From: an uncultured Prochlorococcus sp.
GTDB lineage: Bacteria > Cyanobacteriota > Cyanobacteriia > PCC-6307 > Cyanobiaceae
DNA length: 64,000 bases
Assembly (NCBI GenBank): GCA_902536555.1
Contig: CACAXR010000005.1
Span: 1 to 64,000 of the forward strand
Reading direction: 5' to 3'
Shown: in pieces, positions 46,918 to 55,330 of the stretch
Layout: every line of letters begins with the position of its first letter
Numbering within the stretch: position 1 is the first letter of the stretch
The notes under the pieces: generated by a model
What the model saw: the letters and a program-made list of their open reading frames with translations, nothing else
Told to the model about the DNA's origin: nothing
Databases searched by the model: none
Position numbers and translations under genes: made by a program

Positions 46918-47502
46918 TTATTTGGATTGAATCAGTCCATAACCTCCATGATTCCTCTTGTAAATAACTTGAAGTTCATTATTTTTTTGATTTCGAAAAA
47001 CATAAAAATCATGATCAATTAGATCTAATTGTTTTCTTGCTTCTTCTGATGAAATTGGATTCATTTCAAAGTATTTATTTTTTATAGATGGCTCAGGAAG
47101 ACTTGCTTCAATTCCTTCTTTAAGTAAAGATTCATCTAAAAATCTTGATTCTGTATTTTCAATTGGGAAAGACTCTTTATTTTTAAATTGATTATTATGG
47201 ATCGTTTTATTGTTTCTTTCTTTGTATTTACGTAATTTTCTACAAAGTTTATTTGAAACTAAATCAATGCTTGAGTATAGATTTTCAGTTTTCTCTTCGG
47301 CTCTAATTACAGTACCATTTGCAAAAATAGTAACTTCTGCAGTCTGGAAGGAGACTCTTGGATTTTTTTCTATTGAAAGGTGTATGTCGGCTTCTTTAAC
47401 GATATCCTTATAGTGATGTGTTGCTTTTTCTATCTTTGCTTCAGTATATTCTTTTAATGCTCCAGTGAGCTCAAGATTTTTCCCATGGATTAGAATTTTC
47501 AT
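46918..47502 (-). CDS. hpf: Ribosome hibernation promoting factor (long HPF / LrtA)
   Basis: KILIHGKNLELTGALKEYTEAKIEKATHHYKDIVKEADIHLSIEKNPR; C-terminal EEARKQLDLIDHDFYVFRNQKNNELQVIYKRNHGGYGLIQ. Confidence 0.95.
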   Translation of the reverse strand: MKILIHGKNLELTGALKEYTEAKIEKATHHYKDIVKEADIHLSIEKNPRVSFQTAEVTIFANGTVIRAEEKTENLYSSIDLVSNKLCRKLRKYKERNNKTIHNNQFKNKESFPIENTESRFLDESLLKEGIEASLPEPSIKNKYFEMNPISSEEARKQLDLIDHDFYVFRNQKNNELQVIYKRNHGGYGLIQSK

Positions 47503-47546
47503 AACAAATCTAAAAATATTTACTTACTTTCTAAATCTACTTAAAT

Positions 47547-48197
47547 ATGGTTAATAGAACAGCAATAATTAAACAACCTGATAATATTTCTTTTTTCAAT
47601 GATGTTTACAAATTACAAAAAGAATATCAGGATGCATTGATTGTAGATAACTCTAACCCTGATTTTATTTGGATAGGTGAGCATCAACTCTGTTATACGT
47701 TGGGTAGAGGTTCTAATTATGATAATTTATTATTTTCTTTGAATGATCATAATTATGATGTTTTTAAGATTGATAGAGGCGGTGAGGTTACTTGTCATAT
47801 GCCAGGACAATTAGTAACTTACTTGGTGTTAGATTTGAAAAATTTTAATAAAGATTTAAATTGGTATTTAAGAAAAATTGAAGAAATTATTATAAAAATT
47901 CTTGGAACTTTTAACATAGATTGTCATTTAAGAGAGGGCTTCACTGGTGTTTGGATAGGAAATAAGAAAATTGCTTCAATTGGAATTGGTTGTAAAAGAT
48001 GGATTACAATAAATGGATTTTCAATTAATATTGACTGCGAATTAGAAAACTTTAATAAAATTGTTCCTTGCGGAATAGAAAATTGTCTTATGGCAAATAT
48101 GATTGATTACAATAAAAATTTAAATATTCAAGAAGTTAAGAGAATTGTTAAAAAAATCATTAAGGAAGAATTTAATTTTGATTTTGTATCAAAATAG
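47547..48197 (+). CDS. lipB: Octanoyltransferase
   Basis: [60 protein letters not shown]. Confidence 0.95.
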   Translation: MVNRTAIIKQPDNISFFNDVYKLQKEYQDALIVDNSNPDFIWIGEHQLCYTLGRGSNYDNLLFSLNDHNYDVFKIDRGGEVTCHMPGQLVTYLVLDLKNFNKDLNWYLRKIEEIIIKILGTFNIDCHLREGFTGVWIGNKKIASIGIGCKRWITINGFSINIDCELENFNKIVPCGIENCLMANMIDYNKNLNIQEVKRIVKKIIKEEFNFDFVSK

Positions 48198-48224
48198 AAA
48201 TTAAAATTTTAAAATCAATTTAAT

Positions 48225-50168
48225 ATGCGTGATTTAGCATACTGGCCTTCAGCCAAACCTCTTTCTAAAAAAGATAAATTTGCTAAAAATAGAGATTTTA
48301 TTAAGAGCCTTCATCACATAGATCAAATTTGGGAAAAATTAAAATTTAAATGTGGTGATACTTTAGCTGTTTGCGATTTGAGAGGGAAATACAAAGAAAA
48401 ATTTTCTTATTCTGAGCTGGCTGATTTAATAACAAACGTCTCTTTTTCTTTTAAAAATTATGGTTTAGTAAAGGGCGATGTAGTTACTGTAATATCTGAA
48501 AATTCTCCAAGATGGCTAGTAGTTGATCAAGGCTTAATGCGTTTAGGAGCTATAAATGCAGTGAGAGGTATTAATTCTCCTTCAGTAGAGTTAGACTATA
48601 TTATTCAGCACTCTAATTCAGTAGGGCTAATAGTTCAATCTAAGGAGATTTGGCAAAAGTTAAACAACAAAGAAGAATTAAAAAAAAGACTGAAATTTAT
48701 AATCAATTTAGAAGATGAACAATTTGAAAGTTTAATAAGTTGGGATCAATTTATAAGTGAGGGAGAAAAAGAAAATTCACAAACTAATAATATTGAAAAA
48801 TTTAATCCAAAAATTGATGATGTTGCTACTATCCTTTACACTTCTGGGACGACAGGAAAACCTAAAGGTGTCCCTTTGACTCATGCAAATTTTTTGCATC
48901 AAATAATCAATTTAGCCTATATTGCTGATCCAGAACCTGGGACCTCTGTATTAAGTGTGTTACCTATCTGGCATTCTTATGAGAGGAGTGCTGAATACTT
49001 CTTTTTTTCATGTGGTTGTTCTCAATACTATACAATTCCCAAATTCTTGAAAGATGATATTACACAAATAAAACCTGTTGTCATGGCTACTGTTCCAAGA
49101 CTATGGGAGGCAATACATGATGGTTTTTTTCAGGCGTTGAAAAAAATGCCTTCCAAAAAGCAAAGACTTATTAAGTTTCTGATAAGTAATAGTTCAGTTT
49201 TCAAAAGAAATCTAAGAAAGATAAGAAATTTAGATATCAACCAAATAACTTTTAAATCAAAAGTCCCCTTACTAGGTTCTCTTTTAGGCCGATATCCTTT
49301 GCATAAATTGTCTAGTACTTTTTTATGGCCGAATATTCTTAGACAATTATGCGGAGAAAAACTGAAATTTCCTATTAACGGCGGAGGTGCATTGCCAGAA
49401 CATGTGGATCTTTTTTTTGAATCTTTAGGTGTAGATGTTTTGGTGGGATATGGACTCACAGAAACTAGTCCAGTACTAACTTGTAGGAGAAGAGAATTAA
49501 ATGTTAGAGGATCATCCGGTCAGCCTCTAGCATATACCGAAATCAAAATAGTGAATGATGATAAAAAAAAGATTCTGAAGTTCAGAGAAGTCGGAAAAAT
49601 TCTTGTTAAGGGACCACAAGTAATGAAAGGTTATCTTAATAATGAATTAGCTACAAAACAAGTTTTATCCAAGGATGGTTGGTTTGATACTGGTGATTTA
49701 GGTTTTTTAATACCAAATGGTTCCCTTTTTATAACAGGAAGAGCCAAGGATACGATAGTGTTATCAAGTGGTGAAAATATAGAACCCAATCCGCTAGAGA
49801 CCGAAATCCTTAGTTCCGAATTTATTAATCAGATTCAAATAGTAGGACAAGATAAGAAATGTTTAACTGCCCTTGTAGTGCCAAATGTCGAATTAGTTAA
49901 AAACAAGTTTTTGGAAGAAGACCTATCAAAATTAAACCTGGATAAGAATATTGGTATATTTTTTAAATCACAAATTAATAATTTGCTTAAAAGTCGATTA
50001 GGAGCAAGATTAGAAGAACAAATATTAGATTGTTATTTTGTTGATGCCTTTACTTTAGAAAATGGGTTGTTAACACAAACTCTTAAACAAAAAAGAAAAG
50101 AAATAGAAAAAACGTATTCATTACAAATAGAAAATATGTATGAACAGAAATTTAGTAAGAAAAATTGA
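48225..50168 (+). CDS. Long-chain acyl-CoA synthetase / AMP-binding enzyme
   Basis: ATILYTSGTTGKPKGVPLTHANFLHQI; VGYGLTETSPVL; GWFDTGDLGFLIPNGSLFITGRAKDTIVLSSGENIEP. Confidence 0.94.
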   Translation: MRDLAYWPSAKPLSKKDKFAKNRDFIKSLHHIDQIWEKLKFKCGDTLAVCDLRGKYKEKFSYSELADLITNVSFSFKNYGLVKGDVVTVISENSPRWLVVDQGLMRLGAINAVRGINSPSVELDYIIQHSNSVGLIVQSKEIWQKLNNKEELKKRLKFIINLEDEQFESLISWDQFISEGEKENSQTNNIEKFNPKIDDVATILYTSGTTGKPKGVPLTHANFLHQIINLAYIADPEPGTSVLSVLPIWHSYERSAEYFFFSCGCSQYYTIPKFLKDDITQIKPVVMATVPRLWEAIHDGFFQALKKMPSKKQRLIKFLISNSSVFKRNLRKIRNLDINQITFKSKVPLLGSLLGRYPLHKLSSTFLWPNILRQLCGEKLKFPINGGGALPEHVDLFFESLGVDVLVGYGLTETSPVLTCRRRELNVRGSSGQPLAYTEIKIVNDDKKKILKFREVGKILVKGPQVMKGYLNNELATKQVLSKDGWFDTGDLGFLIPNGSLFITGRAKDTIVLSSGENIEPNPLETEILSSEFINQIQIVGQDKKCLTALVVPNVELVKNKFLEEDLSKLNLDKNIGIFFKSQINNLLKSRLGARLEEQILDCYFVDAFTLENGLLTQTLKQKRKEIEKTYSLQIENMYEQKFSKKN

Positions 50169-50206
50169 TTTGTTCTTTCTATATTGTAAAGGTAATTTAA
50201 TTTTTT

Positions 50207-50650
50207 ATGGAAACAAAAAACTCAATATCTATAAAGCGTTCGATAGCTATTAAAGCTGTAGTCACTCCAACATGGAAGGAAGATGCTGAAAAAGAATTAA
50301 GTAAAGCAATTTCAAATATTGATCAGCAATTATCTCAACTTGAGCAGGAGGGGCAACAAATAGTAAATAATATTAGATCCCAATCGGTTAACCCTCTAGA
50401 TCCAAGAGTTCAAGAACAGGTTAGTCAGGTGCAACAACAAGTCGCAGCAAAACGAAATGAAATTGAAGAACAAAAAAGAAATTTACTTCAACAACAGAGT
50501 CAAGTTCGCGAATTAAAAATGGACGAAATTGTTGATCAAGGACAAGTGGATAGTTTCTGTGATGTCACTGTTGGCGACAATCTTATTGAAAAAATGCAAG
50601 TCTCGATAATTGTTAAAGATGGAGTTATTCAATCTATAGATAATAATTAA
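50207..50650 (+). CDS. YlqD-family protein
   Basis: SIAIKAVVTPTWKEDAEKEL, central coiled coil, C-terminal VDSFCDVTVGDNLIEKMQVSIIVKDGVIQSID. Confidence 0.8.
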   Translation: METKNSISIKRSIAIKAVVTPTWKEDAEKELSKAISNIDQQLSQLEQEGQQIVNNIRSQSVNPLDPRVQEQVSQVQQQVAAKRNEIEEQKRNLLQQQSQVRELKMDEIVDQGQVDSFCDVTVGDNLIEKMQVSIIVKDGVIQSIDNN

Positions 50651-50727
50651 AGAGAAGATTTAGTTATTGATAAAAATAAGTAAATCATAATTGGCGAAAA
50701 GTTTTAAATTCTAATCGATCTAAATTA

Positions 50728-50880
50728 TTACTTTCTTAAGTTTTAAGAGTTTCCACTGAGAACATGATTTCGTATAATAATAACAAGTGTTTAAAAGGCG
50801 TCTAACCTCATAAATAGTAGACACTTTGGTAGACAGTCCTTGAAAACCATTGCTATAACTAATTTCCTATGTCTCACGAA
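50728..50880 (+). promoter_or_regulatory. Left copy of the pdhC promoter/start region (attL side)
   Basis: Aligns with 60065-60230: ttactttcttaa, aacatgattt[c/t]gtataata, agtagacactttggtagacag, ccattgctataacta, ctatgtctcacgaa. Confidence 0.8.
50867..50880 (+). repeat. Direct repeat ctatgtctcacgaa, left att core
   Basis: Identical 14-mer at 60217-60230; includes the pdhC start codon and codons 2-4. Confidence 0.82.
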
Positions 50881-50912
50881 GTATCAATGGTGTAGTGACA
50901 GACAGCGAAGTG

Positions 50913-50936
50913 GTGGTTAGACAGTGGTTAGACAGT
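50913..50936 (+). repeat. Tandem gtggttagacagt motifs, candidate recombinase arm sites
   Basis: Two overlapping copies with 11-nt period; related copies at 50828-50837, 50986-50995, 60164-60173 and 60174-60185. Confidence 0.6.
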
Positions 50937-51016
50937 AAAAATCGATTATATTGTAATCAGTAACCATCATGGATCTTAGTTCTTAAGTTAGACAGAGATT
51001 CAGACATTTTTTAATC

Positions 51017-52393
51017 ATGCCCACCCTTGATTTCCTTGAACCAATCCTTGAAGGAAGGGCATCCATTTGCAAATACAAAGATAGAAAATATTTCAACCTA
51101 AGAGTTAAAAGAGATGGTAAAAACTATACCCATATTTCGCTTAATACCGATGACATTGAACAGGCCAAGAAGAATGCAATCGATGCCTATGTAAAAGTTG
51201 TATCTCAACCTCGTCGTTCTAGTAAGTCAACCATGACTATCCAAAGGATATTTGAGAAGTTCATGGAAGAGAAGCATAGAGATGTTGAAAGAGGTCAGAC
51301 TAAACCTTTAACTGCAAAATTGTATGGTCAAAGAATTGAACAAAGATACCTCCCTTATCTGAAATATAAAAATCTCAGTAATATCAAGGATATTCGGAAA
51401 GATAGTTTTAAAGAATATGCTGGATTCCAATTAGATAAGAAACAAAGAGGCAGATGGGCAAATGCATGCAAAGGTCTCTCTCCCACTACCATAAACACCG
51501 ATATATCCACTCTGAATGTGATGTTCACATGGATGGTAAACAATAATCATCTTGATCCAGTTCACAAACCAGTAATCCAGAGAATTAAGAACAGAACAAA
51601 GTTTAGAGATGAAGCGAACCCTGCCTTCCTTCCTGATGACTGGAAAGCATTTAAGGATGTTCTATACAAGTTTGATCAAGGCCATGACAATGAATATGAG
51701 ACATGGCGAAGAAGGTGGATGATCAACTATGTCAGGTTCATGTATCAAGGTGGATTCAGACCACATGAAGCAAGAAAGATTAGGTTCGGGGATGTTGAAA
51801 TTAGTAAGAATAGAAAGGATGGTAAACCTGTCGCCATTATTCAGATTGATGCTGATACTAAAACTGGTAGGAGAGATGCAGTTATGAACGGAAATACCTT
51901 CCTTAATGTTAAATCTCATCTGAACAAAGGTATAAAGATTCGTAATAAGCAAATCAGTTTAATGAATGAGAAATTGTTGAAAGGTGATAGGGTCGTAGAT
52001 TTTCATAACCGTGGATATAAAGAACCACATGAATCTCTTCATAATGCTGATAAGGATGATCTAGTTCTTATGAATCCATTCCTTACTGGAACTAATAACG
52101 ATCATACGAGGCGAATGTATCATGACTCCCATATTCGTGATTGGTGGAACTTATTAATTGGAGAGTGTAATTTCAAGAATAGATATACCCTTTACTCACT
52201 TAGGTCAACACATATCTCTTATCAATTACTTCAGGGAATATCCGTTAACAAAGTGGCAAAGAATGTCGGAACAAGCATGGCCATGATCCAAATGACCTAT
52301 GACAGATTGAGTTCACGATACTCAATAGATGAATTGGGATTTTTCAAAGATACTCAAGTTCCAAGTCAAGGAGAAGATGAACTAATAAAATGA
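51017..52393 (+). CDS. int: Tyrosine recombinase / phage-type integrase
   Basis: 458 aa; catalytic-domain motifs GGFRPHEARKIRFGDVE, YTLYSLRSTHISYQLLQGISVNKVAKNVGTSMAMIQMTYDRLS; adjacent to att. Confidence 0.93.
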   Translation: MPTLDFLEPILEGRASICKYKDRKYFNLRVKRDGKNYTHISLNTDDIEQAKKNAIDAYVKVVSQPRRSSKSTMTIQRIFEKFMEEKHRDVERGQTKPLTAKLYGQRIEQRYLPYLKYKNLSNIKDIRKDSFKEYAGFQLDKKQRGRWANACKGLSPTTINTDISTLNVMFTWMVNNNHLDPVHKPVIQRIKNRTKFRDEANPAFLPDDWKAFKDVLYKFDQGHDNEYETWRRRWMINYVRFMYQGGFRPHEARKIRFGDVEISKNRKDGKPVAIIQIDADTKTGRRDAVMNGNTFLNVKSHLNKGIKIRNKQISLMNEKLLKGDRVVDFHNRGYKEPHESLHNADKDDLVLMNPFLTGTNNDHTRRMYHDSHIRDWWNLLIGECNFKNRYTLYSLRSTHISYQLLQGISVNKVAKNVGTSMAMIQMTYDRLSSRYSIDELGFFKDTQVPSQGEDELIK

Positions 52394-52517
52394 ACAACCA
52401 AGAATCAACAGATTGGATAAAACAAGTAGAAGTGGCAGATTATGGATAAATTCCAGGATTTGATCCACTCACAATGACCTAGAAGGTCGATGAAATCTAA
52501 CTTGAGGGTATTACATC

Positions 52518-52670
52518 ATGCGAAATTGGGAGATTAGGTATCGCTTACAACCCATTGGTGGTAAGTATTTTTTCAGAAGAGTTGAAGCGAAATATCAACA
52601 TGAGGCAAATGCAATTTTCGATGCAGAGATGCCAAGTGCAACAAGATGCGGATCAGCAAGGCCTGTTTAA
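52518..52670 (+). CDS. Small protein (50 aa), unknown
   Basis: MRNWEIRYRLQPIGGKYFFRRVEAKYQHEANAIFDAEMPSATRCGSARPV*, read by hand. Confidence 0.5.
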   Translation: MRNWEIRYRLQPIGGKYFFRRVEAKYQHEANAIFDAEMPSATRCGSARPV

Positions 52671-52733
52671 GATTATTTGTTGTTGCTTTTAACTACACTC
52701 ACACGCAACACTAAAATATGAAGAAAATATGTG

Positions 52734-52800
52734 GTTTATAGGTATTTTTGATGCCAAATACAACAATATTGTGGTATAATAAGTTTAACCACCTATAAAC
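52734..52800 (+). promoter_or_regulatory. Inverted repeat flanking the resolvase promoter (candidate res site or operator)
   Basis: gtttataggt (52734-52743) and acctataaac (52791-52800) flank ggTATAATaag. Confidence 0.55.
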
Positions 52801-52814
52801 AACACTTTAAGATA

Positions 52815-53357
52815 ATGAAAATCGGTCTAGCAAGAGTATCATCAGTAGGCCAGAATCTTGAAAGACAGATTATTGCTCTGAAAGAATATGGATGTGAAAA
52901 AATATTTGAAGAAAAGCAATCAGGAACTAAAGCAGAAGGTAGGAAAGTTTTAAGAGAATGGATTGATTTCTTAAGAGAGAATGATGAAGCAGTCGTAACT
53001 AGGATTGATCGCTGTAGCAGATCAGTATTAGATCTTCAGTTGATAGTTAAAGAATTAGAAAGTAAAGGAGTCACATTCGCAGCAACAGAACAATCAATAG
53101 ACACCAAGACACCAGAAGGAAAATGCTTCCTTAATATGCTTTCAGTTTTTTCAGAATTTGAGACCTCCATCAGGCATGAGAGACAGATGAGTGGAATTAA
53201 GGCCAATGCTCACAAGTTCAAAGGAAGAGGGCAGACTATAGACATTGAAAGGATTAAAGAATTAAAAGAGGAAGGTCTAGGAGCAACTGCAATAGGGAAA
53301 AAGATGGGTATTGATAGAACATCTGTTTACAGACTCCTCAAGAAGGTAGAAGCATGA
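52815..53357 (+). CDS. Serine recombinase, resolvase/invertase family
   Basis: KIGLARVSSVGQNLERQIIAL; VVTRIDRCSRSVLDL; C-terminal HTH LGATAIGKKMGIDRTSVYRLLKK. Confidence 0.94.
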   Translation: MKIGLARVSSVGQNLERQIIALKEYGCEKIFEEKQSGTKAEGRKVLREWIDFLRENDEAVVTRIDRCSRSVLDLQLIVKELESKGVTFAATEQSIDTKTPEGKCFLNMLSVFSEFETSIRHERQMSGIKANAHKFKGRGQTIDIERIKELKEEGLGATAIGKKMGIDRTSVYRLLKKVEA

Positions 53358-53503
53358 ATAATCCATTTACCCTCTATGAGAGAGAAGTCATGTCTGCACT
53401 CTATAAATCCCTCAATTACTGCGAAGAATATGATCTACCTACAACTGATATCACTAACGCATTGAACATCATAGAAAGTAAGATAAAAGAGGAGATTTCG
53501 TAG
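53354..53503 (+). CDS. Small protein (49 aa), translationally coupled to the resolvase
   Basis: ATGA overlap; MNNPFTLYEREVMSALYKSLNYCEEYDLPTTDITNALNIIESKIKEEIS*. Confidence 0.55.
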   Translation: MNNPFTLYEREVMSALYKSLNYCEEYDLPTTDITNALNIIESKIKEEIS

Positions 53504-53505
53504 CC

Positions 53506-53748
53506 ATGACCAAAGAATTTGATGACACAAACTGGAAACAAGAAATTTTAGGAAGTCTTGAATTTAATCAATCTAAATTTGCATCGAAATTATTAAAAAA
53601 TGGAGCAAAATCATATATGCAAGGAATTTATCTTGGATATCTTTACTCCAGATGGAAAAAATTGAAAGGTTATGACAAATACGATCCCAAACCTAATGAA
53701 GGGCAGTTACAGAGTTCTTTTCTTGAGTTTGAAAGTAAGTTGAGATAA
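53506..53748 (+). CDS. Hypothetical protein
   Basis: 80 aa ORF 2 nt after the previous stop. Confidence 0.6.
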   Translation: MTKEFDDTNWKQEILGSLEFNQSKFASKLLKNGAKSYMQGIYLGYLYSRWKKLKGYDKYDPKPNEGQLQSSFLEFESKLR

Positions 53749-54025
53749 ATCGATCAACAGGATGAAGACCTTTACAAGCACAGGTAGGTTGACCCTTACA
53801 GAGATAAAACCACTTCTTTGGATATTCTCCTTTCCAATCTTCTTTTCTTTTAGGAAATATAGATGCATTCCTTTTCTTTGAATCAGGAGAACATATCGGG
53901 CAAGCAAAACGAAAGGCCTTGAAACCATCGATGGTTACATAGGTGTAATCCTTTTCACATGTTGTATCAGTAAAGGATTTTACTAAGAAATTAATATTTT
54001 GATAATCACTATTTGTGGAGTTCAT
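53693..54025 (-). CDS. Stand-alone primase-type (CHC2-like) zinc finger protein
   Basis: FACPICSPDSKKRNASIFPKRKEDW...KKWFYLCKGQPTCACKGLHPVDRFI. Confidence 0.5.
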   Translation of the reverse strand: MNSTNSDYQNINFLVKSFTDTTCEKDYTYVTIDGFKAFRFACPICSPDSKKRNASIFPKRKEDWKGEYPKKWFYLCKGQPTCACKGLHPVDRFISTYFQTQEKNSVTALH

Positions 54026-54186
54026 TGTAAATTAACGATTTATCTATGTATAAAGAAAACGCCCTGTATCCTAGTTATGTAGGCATTTCATAACAATTGA
54101 GGATGTTTTGAGGATGTGTAAATGTTCCAGATACTAAATATTTTTGTGCTTTTCAGATTGAATAAAGATTAAAAACACCAGAATCC

Positions 54187-54218
54187 GATCACGAAGTGAT
54201 CCAAATGCGAAGCATTTG
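54187..54218 (+). repeat. Two abutting perfect hairpins with GAA loops
   Basis: GATCAC-gaa-GTGATC (54187-54201) followed directly by CAAATGC-gaa-GCATTTG (54202-54218); flanked by attaaaaa (54168-54175) and tttttaat (54231-54238). Confidence 0.85.
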
Positions 54219-54343
54219 ACTCTAGAAACATTTTTAATTCCCTTTAGAAATATAGGCCTCCAATGTATCTAAGAGGATGAGTCATAAGGAAAAGTTAGTT
54301 CGCTAAATAGTTACATATATCCTCAAAAGCACCTTATTAACAC

Positions 54344-54529
54344 ATGAGTATTCAAACCCCAGTAAGAAAGCAAAGGCATGTCTGCTACAAGACGAGAGAG
54401 GTAGATATCTATGCACCAATAGAGGAAACTCTCATGAAAGAGCATGGCCTTACTTACAGCGATCTTATGAAGAAAGGAGTCAGACACCTATGGAATCAGA
54501 GACAAACACATAAAGATCTATTGCTATGA
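54344..54529 (+). CDS. Small RHH-like protein
   Basis: 61 aa; VDIYAPIEETLMKEHGLTYSDLMKKGVRHLWNQ. Confidence 0.45.
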   Translation: MSIQTPVRKQRHVCYKTREVDIYAPIEETLMKEHGLTYSDLMKKGVRHLWNQRQTHKDLLL

Positions 54530-54657
54530 AAACAATCAAGATATCAGCAGTTCACTATGAGATGCTCAAAGGCATCATGAAGAAAAGAGGGATCAGGAAA
54601 GAAGATGAATGCATTGAAGAAATCATTCAAGAACTTTACAACACCAAAAAGAGATAG
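54526..54657 (+). CDS. Small RHH-like protein (43 aa)
   Basis: ATGA overlap with the preceding ORF; MKTIKISAVHYEMLKGIMKKRGIRKEDECIEEIIQELYNTKKR*. Confidence 0.5.
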   Translation: MKTIKISAVHYEMLKGIMKKRGIRKEDECIEEIIQELYNTKKR

Positions 54658-54659
54658 GT

Positions 54660-54878
54660 ATGACTACACAAATCGGAAAAATATATGCAGTTCAATGTGG
54701 TGACGATTCAAGGTATTACAAGACAGTGAGAATAGTTAGGAACGCAATGACAGGTAATTTGCAGAGCCAGATAAGTAATCCAGTTTATGGTGAAATTCCT
54801 CCTAATATTCCAATCATGCCTGAGTTGATGAGAAACAGATTGATGAGTATGAACAATTCACTCCCATTTAACGCATGA
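54660..54878 (+). CDS. Hypothetical protein
   Basis: 72 aa ORF 2 nt after the previous stop. Confidence 0.5.
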   Translation: MTTQIGKIYAVQCGDDSRYYKTVRIVRNAMTGNLQSQISNPVYGEIPPNIPIMPELMRNRLMSMNNSLPFNA

Positions 54879-54881
54879 CGC

Positions 54882-55064
54882 ATGAACAGATCCATTCATC
54901 AATCATCAAGGTATCGGGCAGCACTTAGGGAACTACACGAGACAGTTGAACTAAATTGTCGCCTGATACGCTTAAATGCAGAGTTTAAAAATATAGATAA
55001 TAAAATCAAAAATTTAAAAAAAAGGATAGATTCAGATTTAGGAATAACACGAATACAGAATTAG
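54882..55064 (+). CDS. Small coiled-coil-like protein
   Basis: 60 aa ORF; LNAEFKNIDNKIKNLKKRIDSDL. Confidence 0.4.
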   Translation: MNRSIHQSSRYRAALRELHETVELNCRLIRLNAEFKNIDNKIKNLKKRIDSDLGITRIQN

Positions 55065-55295
55065 ACGAGATTGCAATTGGTGTTTAAGTTTTTTGAAACA
55101 ACTAAACCTACACTGTATGTCTTTTTCGACCTTGAGTTACCATTCGATTCAAAATTTTTTTCATGGCCTAGATCCACCTATAGGATTTGATAAATAATTA
55201 ATGGAATTGCTGATATCATGATTTATTGAGAACTAAACAGTTCCTCACTTCATTCTTTGCACTAATTAGTGTTTAATTTCTGACTACCTTATAAG

Positions 55296-55326
55296 AGGAG
55301 ATAATTAATTTTATCTCCTTTTTTTA
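55296..55326 (+). terminator. Terminator or attenuator immediately 5' of the DruA-like gene
   Basis: aggagataa ttaatt ttatctcct then a T run; 9 bp perfect stem. Confidence 0.75.
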
Positions 55327-55330
55327 ATGC

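Noticed and set aside
53707-53928. 73 aa minus-strand ORF
   Set aside because: Out-of-frame overlap with 53693-54025, whose cysteine pattern is more convincing.
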